Of a stretch of 14,839 nt of DNA, positions 7,789-14,040 are shown piece after piece (position 1 is the first letter of the stretch; each line of letters begins with the position of its first letter). The notes under the pieces are model-generated. The model did no database searches. It was not told the origin of the DNA and was given only the letters and a program-made list of their open reading frames with translations. A program made the position numbers and the translations under genes. Source of the DNA: Gaiellasilicea sp035645095. GTDB lineage: Bacteria; Actinomycetota; Thermoleophilia; Gaiellales; Gaiellaceae. Location of the stretch: positions 1-14,839 of the forward strand of contig DASQNG010000149.1 of NCBI GenBank assembly GCA_035645095.1. The letters are read 5' to 3'.

Positions 7789-9012
7789 ATGCTGAGAAGA
7801 GATCTCGTCTTGCTCCTCGCGGTGGTCGGTGCAGTGGCTGCGCTGACGCTCGCCGCGGGAGGCGCGGCGTCCACGGACGCGACACGCTGCACGATCACGG
7901 GGACGAAGGGCGCCGACGTCCTCAGGGGGACCTTGAAGTCCGAGGTGATCTGCGGCCTCGGCGGCAACGACGTCATCCGCGGCGGCGGCGGCAACGACAC
8001 CCTCATCGGAGGCGACGGCAACGACACGATCGTGGGTGGCACGGGCCTCGACCTGATGGTGGGCGGCGCGGGCAACGACGTGTTCTTCGCCCGAGGCGGT
8101 AGGGCCGACCGGATCAACGGGGGTCCGGGCCGCGACCGCGCCGTCGTCGACAACCTCGATCGCGTGACCGCGGTCGAGATCGTCCAGCGGCCGACCCCGC
8201 GGACGGCGACGCAGCTCCCGCCGCTCCCCGCAGAGGTGAAGAGCCGCGGCCGGTGGAACGTCGGTGTGAAGTGCGACGCGCCGCCCTTCGGCTACATCAA
8301 CGTCCAGGGGCAGCACGCGGGCTTCGACGTCGAGATCGCCCGCTGGTTCGCCCGCTTCGCGTTCGGCCGGGAGAACCGGGTCAACTTCGTCTGCGCACCG
8401 ACGCCCGCCCGCGAGCCGCTGATCACGACCGGCCGCGTGGACCTCGTCATCTCCACATTCACGTACACGGCCGACCGCGACACGCGGATCGACTTCTCGC
8501 GGGCCTACTACAAGGCGACGGGGAGGCTGCTCGTCAAGACCGGCTCGCCGATCAGGACGCTGAACGACATACGCGGCCGCAAGGTGGCGACGACGAGCGG
8601 CTCGATCTACGACCGGTGGATGAGGCGCTGCTTCCCGACGGCCGACGTGACCGTCGCGGACAGCTTCACGAACGCGCTGCTCGCGTTCAACCAGGGCCGC
8701 GCCGACGCGCTGATGTGGGACGACACCGTCCTCGTCGGCGTCGCCGCCGCCGACCGCAACTCCGTGCTCACGGAGGACACCTTCCTGGCGCTGCCGTACG
8801 GGATCGGGCTGCGGGAAGGCCACGTCGCGATGAAGCGTTGGGTCGACTCGCGGCTCGAGCTGATGCGGAAGCGGGACGCCTTCATGGGCATCCTCCAGAA
8901 CAACGTGCCCGCGCGGTTCGTGACCGGGTTCTCGCGCAACATCCTCCGGCCGAACAACACGTTCGGGTACGCCCCCGCGGGCGCACCGAGCGCGGACACC
9001 GTTTGCCCGTAG
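7789..9012 (+). CDS. RTX-repeat / amino-acid-binding fusion: ABC importer solute-binding protein
   Basis: Extracellular receptor of the importer, with an unusual added domain. Of 407 residues, 1-30 are a Sec-type signal peptide (MLRRDLVLLLAVVGAVAALT...) with no lipobox Cys. Residues 33-125 are RTX-like repeats (GLGGNDVIRGG, GGGNDTLIGG, GDGNDTIVGG, GTGLDLMVGG, GAGNDVFF, GGRADRINGG), a family that folds into a Ca2+-binding beta-roll. A Pro/Thr-rich linker (about 135-150) leads to an SBP family 3 domain (155-395) with NVGVKCDAPPFGYINVQGQ, GFDVEIARWFARF, STFTYTADRDTRIDFSRAYY and LNDIRGRKVATTSGSIYD. ATG 7789 follows GGAGAGG by 11 nt and begins directly at the signal peptide; ATG 7756 is a weaker alternative. 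Context and motifs suggest a polar amino acid ligand, not identified further. Cys34/Cys55 and Cys162/Cys202 may form disulfides. Confidence 0.93.
   Translation: MLRRDLVLLLAVVGAVAALTLAAGGAASTDATRCTITGTKGADVLRGTLKSEVICGLGGNDVIRGGGGNDTLIGGDGNDTIVGGTGLDLMVGGAGNDVFFARGGRADRINGGPGRDRAVVDNLDRVTAVEIVQRPTPRTATQLPPLPAEVKSRGRWNVGVKCDAPPFGYINVQGQHAGFDVEIARWFARFAFGRENRVNFVCAPTPAREPLITTGRVDLVISTFTYTADRDTRIDFSRAYYKATGRLLVKTGSPIRTLNDIRGRKVATTSGSIYDRWMRRCFPTADVTVADSFTNALLAFNQGRADALMWDDTVLVGVAAADRNSVLTEDTFLALPYGIGLREGHVAMKRWVDSRLELMRKRDAFMGILQNNVPARFVTGFSRNILRPNNTFGYAPAGAPSADTVCP
7900..8142 (+). repeat. RTX nonapeptide-coding repeat block
   Basis: About seven to eight degenerate copies of a 9-10 residue unit with consensus G-G-x-G-N-D-x-[IL]-x, inside the binding-protein gene (residues about 38-118). 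The best copies are the middle four. Later copies lose the Asn/Asp pair (GGRADRI, GPGRDRA), as is usual at the end of a beta-roll. Confidence 0.85.
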
Positions 9013-9034
9013 GCGCTGGACGCACCACCACGGG

Positions 9035-9073
9035 GAGAGGGAGCGGCCGCGATCGCGCGGCCGCTCCCCTCTC
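9035..9073 (+). other. Long GC-rich hairpin between binding-protein and permease genes
   Basis: GAGAGGGAGCGGCCGC (9035-9050) pairs with GCGGCCGCTCCCCTCTC (9057-9073): 16 bp with one bulged base and a 6-nt loop GATCGC. It begins 22 nt after the binding-protein stop and its 3' arm touches the first permease codon (GTG 9074 or ATG 9080). There is no T-run. It probably acts as a partial terminator or 3' mRNA stabiliser, lowering permease output relative to the binding protein. Confidence 0.7.
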
Positions 9074-9079
9074 GTGCAC

Positions 9080-9754
9080 ATGATCGGCGCGACCTACGAC
9101 CTCTGGGCGTTCGTCTCGGAGAACCATGAGGAGCTCCTCGACGGGCTCCTGAACACGCTCAAGGTCTCGGGGTTCGCGATCGTCGGCTCGTTCCTGATCG
9201 GCGCGATCCTCGGTGCCGCGCGGGCGCACCGGATCCCCGTCGTCAGCCAGGTCACGGCGGTCTACGTCGAGGTGATCCGCAACACGCCGATCCTCGTCCA
9301 GATCTTCATGATCTTCTACGCGCTGCCGCAGGTCGGGCTCGTGTTCGACCAGTTCACCGTGGCGTGGCTGTCGGTCACGATCTGGGGCGGCGCCTTCAAC
9401 AGCGAGAACTTCCGCGCCGGCTTCGAGGCGGTCCCGTACCGCTACCGCGAGGCGGCGTTCGCGCTCGGGTTCGACCGCCTCCGGGCCTTCCTCAACGTGA
9501 CGCTGCCGATCGGCGGCCGGATCGCCCTCCCGTCGTCGATCAACACCTACATCTCCGTGCTGAAGAACACGTCCCTGATGTACGTGATCGGCTACGCCGA
9601 GCTGACGACGACGACGCTCAACATCAGCAACCTCACGCTGGAGACGATGGAGGCGCTGACGGTGCTGGCGGTCGTCTACCTGGCACTCGTGTGGACGTTG
9701 TCGGCGCTAATCCGCCTGCTCGAGAACCGCCTCGCGCTGCCGAGGGCGCGCTGA
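9080..9754 (+). CDS. Polar amino acid ABC importer permease 1 (HisM/GlnP type)
   Basis: Inner-membrane subunit forming half of the translocation pore. The 224 residues hold hydrophobic segments near 28-48, 62-83, 94-108, 155-172 and 192-213, matching the five-helix amino-acid permease fold. VIRNTPILVQIFMIFYALP (65-83) is a family hallmark. The EAA loop, EAAFALGFDRLRAFLNVTLP (124-143), is where the ATPase docks. ATG 9080 is given as the start, but GTG 9074 in the same frame is equally possible. Neither has a Shine-Dalgarno because the sequence just before them is the 3' arm of a long hairpin. The stop overlaps the start of permease 2 (TGATG), so the two are coupled. Confidence 0.92.
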   Translation: MIGATYDLWAFVSENHEELLDGLLNTLKVSGFAIVGSFLIGAILGAARAHRIPVVSQVTAVYVEVIRNTPILVQIFMIFYALPQVGLVFDQFTVAWLSVTIWGGAFNSENFRAGFEAVPYRYREAAFALGFDRLRAFLNVTLPIGGRIALPSSINTYISVLKNTSLMYVIGYAELTTTTLNISNLTLETMEALTVLAVVYLALVWTLSALIRLLENRLALPRAR

Positions 9755-10431
9755 TGCCCGAGTGGGTCGAGCCCGTCGCACGGTACATCCTCTTCGAGGG
9801 TCTCCCGGGGACGCTCCGCGTGGCTGCGATCGCCGTCACGGGCAGCGTTCTCGTCGGCCTGTTGCTCGGGACGCTGATCACGATCCGTTTCCTGCCCTTG
9901 CAGGCTCTGATCCGCCTCTATATCGAGGTCTTCCGCGGGCTCCCGATCCTCGTGACCGTCTTCATCGTCTTCTTCGGGCTGCCGTCGGTGGTGAGTACGC
10001 TCGAGTTCGGCCCCTTGACGGCGGCGGCGATCGCGCTCGTGCTCTGGGGGAGCGCGCAGGTCGCCGAGGCGACGCGGGGCGCCGTCCAGTCGATCCCGAA
10101 CGAGCAGCACGAGGCCGCCGCGGCGCTCGGCTTCGGGTGGGTCGGGCGCCACACCCACGTGATCCTGCCGCAGGCGCTGCGCCGGCTGCTGCCGCCGCTC
10201 GTCAGTCTGCTCGTCAACATCATCCAGAACTCGACGCTCGCGCAGGTGATCGGTGGGCTCGAGATCCTCGAGGCGGCGGAGCGGCAGAACGAGCGGCTGG
10301 CGGCGATCCCGCCGGTCGGGCTCGGCGAGATCCACGCCTTCGAGATCTTCGGCGGCGTGCTCATCCTCTTCTTCGTGATCTCGTTCCCGCTCACGCGGCT
10401 CGCCGCGTACCTCGAGCGCCGGCTCGTCTAG
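9754..10431 (+). CDS. Polar amino acid ABC importer permease 2 (HisQ/GlnP type)
   Basis: Second membrane subunit of the same importer, likely pairing with permease 1 as a heterodimer. The 225 residues show hydrophobic stretches near 22-46, 63-82, 88-102, 147-166 and 199-216. The family signature is VFRGLPILVTVFIVFFGLPS (59-78), and the EAA loop is EAAAALGFGWVGRHTHVILP (120-139). ATG 9754 overlaps the previous stop by one base, which fixes the start. Its last bases CTAG hold stop codons for both this gene and the convergent HNH-like gene, a four-base tail-to-tail overlap. Nothing after it belongs to the transporter, so the set ends here. Confidence 0.93.
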   Translation: MPEWVEPVARYILFEGLPGTLRVAAIAVTGSVLVGLLLGTLITIRFLPLQALIRLYIEVFRGLPILVTVFIVFFGLPSVVSTLEFGPLTAAAIALVLWGSAQVAEATRGAVQSIPNEQHEAAAALGFGWVGRHTHVILPQALRRLLPPLVSLLVNIIQNSTLAQVIGGLEILEAAERQNERLAAIPPVGLGEIHAFEIFGGVLILFFVISFPLTRLAAYLERRLV

Positions 10432-11012
10432 CCGTCGGCCGGCGGCTGCGGCGGCTGCGGCGGCTCCGAGTAGCGCTCGCGCAACGCCGCGATCGACACG
10501 CGGTCGAAGAGCAGCCCCTCGCCGGCGAGCGTGCGCACCTCGTCCCGCGCGAGCGGCCGACCACGGGCCCGCGCACGGGCGGCAGCCCGGCGGCCGCAGC
10601 GGCTGCAGAGCGTGACGAGGTCGCGTCCCGGCTCCTCCGCGCCGAGCGTCCGGAGTGTGACGTGATGGGCGCGGAGCCGGTCCGTGGCGCCGCAGCGCGC
10701 GGCCTCGCACGCCGGCGCGAGGCGGAGTTGCGCCCGCGCGAGCCGCCTCCAGTGCGTCGTCGCGAGGTAGGCGTCCGGGTCGATCGCGTGGAGCGCCCGG
10801 AGGACGTCGCCATCGGTCGTGGCCGGAGGTGTACCGTGCGCCCGCCGCTCCGCCGCGAGCCGGGCCGCCTCGGCGCGTGCGGCCGCCTGCGCCGCCTCGC
10901 GTTCGCGCTCCGCCTCGCGCCGGCGCAGCTCCTCGACGCTCAGGAGCGACTTCGTCCCGCGGCGGGCACGGAGCAGCTGCTGCAGCGAGTCGTCGCGACG
11001 GGGGCCGGCCAT
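10428..11012 (-). CDS. HNH-like zinc-finger protein with coiled-coil N-terminus
   Basis: Function uncertain. The 194 residues begin with an Arg/Glu/Ala-rich helix (about 25-58) likely to form a coiled coil. Then comes a C-x4-C...HH...C-x2-C module: Cys102, Cys107, His116-His117, Cys136 and Cys139 within LRAHHVTLRTLGAEE and DLVTLCSRCG. This spacing is that of HNH nuclease folds, where four Cys hold a structural zinc and the His after the first Cys pair is catalytic. The usual final His (CxxCH) is replaced by Gly140, so nuclease activity may be lost. The C-terminus is a PPQPPQPP tail made by a 9-bp tandem repeat. ATG 11012 is divergent from the methyltransferase, only 48 bp away. No good Shine-Dalgarno was seen. 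Confidence 0.75.
   Translation of the reverse strand: MAGPRRDDSLQQLLRARRGTKSLLSVEELRRREAEREREAAQAAARAEAARLAAERRAHGTPPATTDGDVLRALHAIDPDAYLATTHWRRLARAQLRLAPACEAARCGATDRLRAHHVTLRTLGAEEPGRDLVTLCSRCGRRAAARARARGRPLARDEVRTLAGEGLLFDRVSIAALRERYSEPPQPPQPPADG
10441..10467. repeat. 9-bp tandem repeat, three copies
   Basis: GGCGGCTGC occurs twice, followed by GGCGGCTCC. On the minus strand it codes for the PPQPPQPP tail of the HNH-like protein. It probably arose by slippage and may vary in copy number between strains. Confidence 0.8.
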
Positions 11013-11060
11013 GCCCGGACTGTAGACACGGCCGCCTCCGGCTCCCGTGAGAATGGGCTC

Positions 11061-11747
11061 GTGGCTCCGCCGCTGACGCTCCAGGGCTGGCTCCGGTACG
11101 ACGTCGTGCAGCGGCTGCTCGCGACGCTTCCCGACGTCCGCTCGGTCCTCGAGGTGGGTGCGGGGGGCGGTGCGCTCGGCGCGCGGCTCGCGCGGCGCTA
11201 CGACTACATTGGCGTCGAGCCGGACCGCCAGTCGTTCGCTCGTGCGTCGGCGCGGATCCCGGGGCGCGTGCTGCGCGAGCTGCCGCCGCGCGGGGCCTAC
11301 GACCTCCTGTGTGCGTTCGAGGTGCTCGAGCACCTGGACGACGACGGGGCGGCGCTGCGGGACTTGGTGCAGCGCGTGACTCCGGGCGGTCACGTCCTGC
11401 TCAGCGTCCCCGCCTGGCCGCGGCTCTTCGGCGAGTCCGACCGCCGCGTCGAGCACCGCCGCCGCTACACGCCGGAGGCGTTGCGCTCGCTCGCCGTCTC
11501 GGCCGGCCTCGAGGTCGTCGAGCTCCGGCTCTACGCGTTCCCCTCCGGGCACGTCCTGCACGCGGTGCGGGACGTGGTCGCGCGTGTCCGCCCGCCGGCG
11601 GGGAGCGGCGGCAGCGGTCGCTGGCTGCAGCCGCCGGAGCGGCTCGGAGGCGTCACCTGGGCAGCCGCCCTCCCGCTGCGCGGGCTCCAGCGCCTCTTCC
11701 CGCGGCGCGGCAGCAGCCTCGTCCTGCTCGCGCGGCGTCCCGGCTAG
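11061..11747 (+). CDS. Class I SAM-dependent methyltransferase
   Basis: Predicted to move a methyl group from S-adenosylmethionine to an unknown acceptor. Of its 228 residues, the N-terminal two thirds are a Rossmann-like methyltransferase domain: motif I VLEVGAGGGALG (29-40), the acidic end of strand 2 in YIGVEPD (49-55), FEVLEHLDDD (86-95) and the post-motif TPGGHVLLSVPAWPRLFG (107-124). HRRRYTPEALRSLAVSAGLE (132-151) is typical of the Methyltransf_11/23 group often acting on small molecules, lipids or glycan precursors. There is no signal peptide. GTG 11061 is chosen because homology-like sequence starts there and the divergent neighbour starts at 11012; the frame stays open far upstream without coding character. 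The Shine-Dalgarno is weak. A terminator-like hairpin follows the stop by 16 nt. Confidence 0.87.
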   Translation: MAPPLTLQGWLRYDVVQRLLATLPDVRSVLEVGAGGGALGARLARRYDYIGVEPDRQSFARASARIPGRVLRELPPRGAYDLLCAFEVLEHLDDDGAALRDLVQRVTPGGHVLLSVPAWPRLFGESDRRVEHRRRYTPEALRSLAVSAGLEVVELRLYAFPSGHVLHAVRDVVARVRPPAGSGGSGRWLQPPERLGGVTWAAALPLRGLQRLFPRRGSSLVLLARRPG

Positions 11748-11763
11748 GAGAACGTTATTGACT

Positions 11764-11784
11764 CGGAGCCGCGGCGGGGCTCCG
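11764..11784 (+). terminator. Probable terminator of the methyltransferase gene
   Basis: CGGAGCC - 7-nt loop - GGCTCCG, a 7-bp perfect stem followed by CCTTCT. It starts 16 nt after the TAG. The T-run is poor, as is common in GC-rich actinobacteria. Confidence 0.5.
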
Positions 11785-12007
11785 CCTTCTGAGCCATCGC
11801 TGCGGCTCGGCGGTCCGTGAGTCGCGAGTGCCTGCTCGAACCGCCGCCGGTGCGGCGCGCAGCGAGTTCGTCTCGATCAGCTTGATCGGCGTCTGACACC
11901 GCTATAGAAGTGGTTCGAGAGGTGCGGGTACGTACTCTCGGACCGCTCGTCGCGAGTACCCAAATCTGGGCGCCTGAAGTACTGGTACGAACGTGCGCGC
12001 CGCTGGG
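11785..12007. other. Non-coding stretch with dyads and a possible promoter
   Basis: With the flanking hairpins this gap spans about 300 bp and no gene is convincing in it. It holds a short palindrome CGATCA-GCT-TGATCG (11874-11888) and TTGATC...TATAGA (11882-11887 and 11903-11908, 15 nt apart), which could be a plus-strand promoter. A foldback of GGGTACGTACTC with GAGTACCC lies at 11926-11961. A small RNA ending at the 12008-12043 hairpin is possible but unproven. Confidence 0.3.
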
Positions 12008-12043
12008 CGGCGGGGCGAGCCGCTTGAGCGACTCGCCCCGCCG
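12008..12043 (-). terminator. Terminator-like hairpin after the Ig-like protein gene
   Basis: Twelve-bp perfect arms, CGGCGGGGCGAG (12008-12019) and CTCGCCCCGCCG (12032-12043), around a 12-nt loop. It lies 7 nt past the TGA of the minus-strand gene. No T-run follows, so it would be a hairpin-only terminator or a 3' stabiliser. By symmetry it could also end a plus-strand transcript. Confidence 0.65.
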
Positions 12044-12050
12044 GAGTGGA

Positions 12051-12863
12051 TCAGCCGCCCGGCACCAGCGGCACCTGTACGAGCCGCCGTGTCGAGACGC
12101 CGGCGAGCGGGTTCTCGCCAGGCTTCCTGGCCCGGACGAAGAACTGCAGGTTGTAGCCGCGCCGGAAGAACAGGCGCAGGTCGCTCTGCGGGACGATCGT
12201 GAACGTGACGGTCCCGTTGTTCGACGTCGCCAGCTCGGGCGGCGTGTTGGTGACGAGCGGTGTCGACCGGATGAAGACGAGCGCGCCGCGCACGTTCCGG
12301 CCTGCCGTCGTCGTGACGCGGACGGTGACGTCTGTCCGCTGCGTCAGCGACGTGATCCGGTTCGGGCTGAAGGACACGCTCGCGATCAAGAGGCGCTCCG
12401 GCAGGTTCACCTGCTCGATCGGGATCGCGCCGCCAGGAGGCGGCGGAGGCGGCGGGGCCGCCGCGGCGGTGACGATCGCGGTCACGCGGGACGTGGCCGA
12501 CCCGGTGCCTGCGACGTTCGTCGCGGTGACGCGGACGGCGAGCCGCTGGCCGAGGTCCGCGGCGCGAACGACGTACGTCCGTCCCGTCGCGCCCTCGATC
12601 GCGACGCAGTTCGTGCCCGCGGGACTGCAGCGCAGCCACTGGTACGCGAACGTGATCGGGTCGGTCCCGGCCCAGTTCCCGGGCTGCGCGGTCAGCGTCT
12701 GGCCGACCTGCGCCGTCCCCGTGATCGTCGGCAGTTGCCGGTTGACGGGCGGGCTCGGTGCCGGCGCGGCGATGGCGAGGCCCACGAGGGCAGACAGCGC
12801 GACGAGTGAGGCAACGGCGACCGCGACGAGCAGCGGCCTTCGCTTGTTGACGAGGTTGAGCAT
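12051..12863 (-). CDS. Secreted protein with bacterial Ig-like domain
   Basis: Exported protein of unknown function. Of 270 residues, MLNLVNKRRPLLVAVAVASL and the following stretch (1-33) are a signal peptide ending near AIAAPA. Residues 42-133 form an Ig-like domain of the type often repeated in actinobacterial surface proteins: ITGTAQVGQTLTAQPGNWAG, DPITFAYQWLRC, YVVRAADLGQRLAVRVTATN. Cys79 and Cys86 may form a disulfide. A PPPPPPPGG linker (137-145) leads to a second beta-rich part (150-270) with DVTVRVTTTAGRNVRGALVFI and GTVTFTIVPQ, perhaps another Ig-like fold. No anchor (LPxTG or C-terminal helix) was seen, so it is probably released. ATG 12863 follows an AAGG core by 8 nt. It is divergent from the META lipoprotein, 109 bp away. 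Confidence 0.87.
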   Translation of the reverse strand: MLNLVNKRRPLLVAVAVASLVALSALVGLAIAAPAPSPPVNRQLPTITGTAQVGQTLTAQPGNWAGTDPITFAYQWLRCSPAGTNCVAIEGATGRTYVVRAADLGQRLAVRVTATNVAGTGSATSRVTAIVTAAAAPPPPPPPGGAIPIEQVNLPERLLIASVSFSPNRITSLTQRTDVTVRVTTTAGRNVRGALVFIRSTPLVTNTPPELATSNNGTVTFTIVPQSDLRLFFRRGYNLQFFVRARKPGENPLAGVSTRRLVQVPLVPGG

Positions 12864-12867
12864 TGTT

Positions 12868-12875
12868 CCCCCCTT
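12868..12875 (-). promoter_or_regulatory. Ribosome binding site of the Ig-like protein gene
   Basis: AAGGGGGG on the minus strand, with its AAGG core 8 nt before ATG 12863. It supports this start over upstream codons in the open frame, which also lack a signal peptide. Confidence 0.7.
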
Positions 12876-12972
12876 GTACGTCCTGCAACGAACGGTCGAT
12901 CGCTGTTGTACCCACTCCCGCGTATTCCAGTCGTGACCCTTTGGGAGGACGGCGGCGTAGAGACTGCGAGGG

Positions 12973-13779
12973 ATGGCAACCGCCTGCCACCACGCACGAG
13001 CTGCTGCGACCCGGCTGGTCGCGGCGCTCCTCGCGGCGGGCGCCGCCGGCTGCGGAGCCGGCGGCCCGCCTGCGGCGGAGCCCCCGCTCGTGTCGGGCTC
13101 GTGGCAGCTCGTTTCCGGAGCGACGCCGGACGGTGAGCTCACCGCGCCGGCGCAGCACCGCATCACGCTCGTCTTCGAGGGCGGCCGGGTCGGCGGAACG
13201 GCGGCGTGCAACTCCTACGGGGGATCGGTCGAGGTCGACGGCGAGCGGCTCGTGCTGGGCGACCTCTCTCAGACGGAGATGGCGTGTGATCTGCCGGTGA
13301 TGGCGGCCGAGGCTGCGTATCTCGCGGCTCTTCGCGGCGTCGATTCGATCAGCGGCGAGGGTGAACGCCTCGTGCTCGCAGGCGCCGGAGTCGAGCTGCG
13401 GTTCGAGCCGCTCGTGCCGCCGCCGACCGCGAAGCTGGTCGACGCCGACTGGGAGCTCGACACGCTGCTGGAGGGCGACGTGGCGTCGACGCCGCTCGAC
13501 CCGCCGCCGACGCTGCGGCTCGGCGCCGACGGCGCGATCACAGGATCGACGGGCTGCCGCTCGTTCCGCGGGCGCTACGTCGTGCGCGGCGACGAGGTCA
13601 TCGTGACGCGGCTCGAGGTCGACGACGCCGCAACCGCCGGCGTGTGCCCGCACGAGGTCGTCGAGCAGGAGCGCGTCGTCTTCGACGTCCTCGGCGACGG
13701 GTTCACGGCGGAGGTGGAAGACGATCGCCTCACGGTCACCTCGAGCGGCGCGTACGGGCTCGTGTACCGCGCCCCGTGA
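12973..13779 (+). CDS. Lipoprotein with two META (HslJ-like) domains
   Basis: Predicted envelope lipoprotein. The 268 residues start with a short signal ending in a lipobox (AAGC, lipidated Cys27). Two META domains follow. META1 (about 40-146) has GSWQLVSGA, VGGTAACNSYGGSV with Cys79 and LSQTEMAC with Cys105. META2 (about 155-266) has DADWELDTLL, TGSTGCRSFRGRY with Cys195 and AGVCPHE with Cys225. Each domain thus keeps the Cys pair typical of HslJ-type META proteins, linked in E. coli to heat-shock and novobiocin tolerance. Its biochemical role is not known. ATG 12973 is the only start possible because TAG lies in frame 12 nt upstream. The nearest purine-rich run (GAGGG) is too close to be an ideal Shine-Dalgarno. 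Confidence 0.87.
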   Translation: MATACHHARAAATRLVAALLAAGAAGCGAGGPPAAEPPLVSGSWQLVSGATPDGELTAPAQHRITLVFEGGRVGGTAACNSYGGSVEVDGERLVLGDLSQTEMACDLPVMAAEAAYLAALRGVDSISGEGERLVLAGAGVELRFEPLVPPPTAKLVDADWELDTLLEGDVASTPLDPPPTLRLGADGAITGSTGCRSFRGRYVVRGDEVIVTRLEVDDAATAGVCPHEVVEQERVVFDVLGDGFTAEVEDDRLTVTSSGAYGLVYRAP

Positions 13780-13790
13780 ACAACGAGCGA

Positions 13791-13862
13791 TGCCCCCGGC
13801 CGGAATCGAACCAGCGCACGCGGTTTAGGAAACCGCTGCTCTATCCACTGAGCTACGGGGGC
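13791..13862 (-). tRNA. tRNA-Arg (anticodon CCT, reads AGG)
   Basis: The minus strand folds as a full cloverleaf of 72 nt including discriminator A. It has acceptor GCCCCCG/CGGGGGC, D-arm GCTC-AGTGGATA-GAGC, anticodon arm GCGGT-TTCCTAA-ACCGC, a 4-nt variable loop and T-arm GCTGG-TTCGATT-CCGGC. CCA is not encoded and must be added after transcription. It ends 11 bp past the META gene stop, on the other strand. TATAAA (13886-13891, minus strand) could be its -10 box, but no good -35 was seen. AGG is rare in such GC-rich genomes, so this is a minor arginine acceptor. Confidence 0.96.
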
Positions 13863-13890
13863 CGAATATCGCTAATTTGCAGGCTTTTAT

Positions 13891-13969
13891 AGTTCGACCG
13901 AAACTTTATGCTACCGCACGCCGCTTGCGCAGCAGCTCGCAGTTGTTCTATCCACTCTGCCATGGAGCA
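13891..13969 (-). other. Degenerate tRNA-like segment
   Basis: Read on the minus strand, this segment keeps AGTGGATAGA (13947-13956), identical to the D-loop region of the neighbouring tRNA-Arg. It then has a possible 5-bp stem and 7-nt loop (GCTGC-TGCGCAA-GCGGC), a GCGTGCG junction as in the tRNA, and a foldback AGTT-TCGGTCG-AACT where a T-arm would be. D-stem and acceptor pairing are lost and the base before the anticodon position is not U, so it cannot be a working tRNA. It may be a decayed tandem copy or an integration scar. Confidence 0.35.
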
Positions 13970-14021
13970 GGCCGCCGATTCGCTGGAGTTGCCGGCTTCG
14001 GCTGTTGAGTACGTGGAGTCC

Positions 14022-14040
14022 GTTCGACATGGAGTCGAAC
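14022..14040. promoter_or_regulatory. Operator-like palindrome, copy 1
   Basis: GTTCGAC - ATGGA - GTCGAAC, a perfect 7-bp dyad with a 5-nt centre. A second dyad with the same half-sites and the same centre length lies 65-66 bp to the right. No adjacent regulator gene was found. Confidence 0.4.

Noticed and set aside
7900..8142. The RTX block as a toxin or hemolysin gene
   Set aside because: The repeats are inside an importer binding protein with a Sec signal and no toxin, lipase or type I secretion partner nearby. The motif shows calcium binding only.
9762..11060. Upstream extension of the methyltransferase frame across permease 2 and the HNH-like gene
   Set aside because: It is low-complexity Arg/Ala sequence covering two well-supported genes; the methyltransferase fold starts at about 11061.
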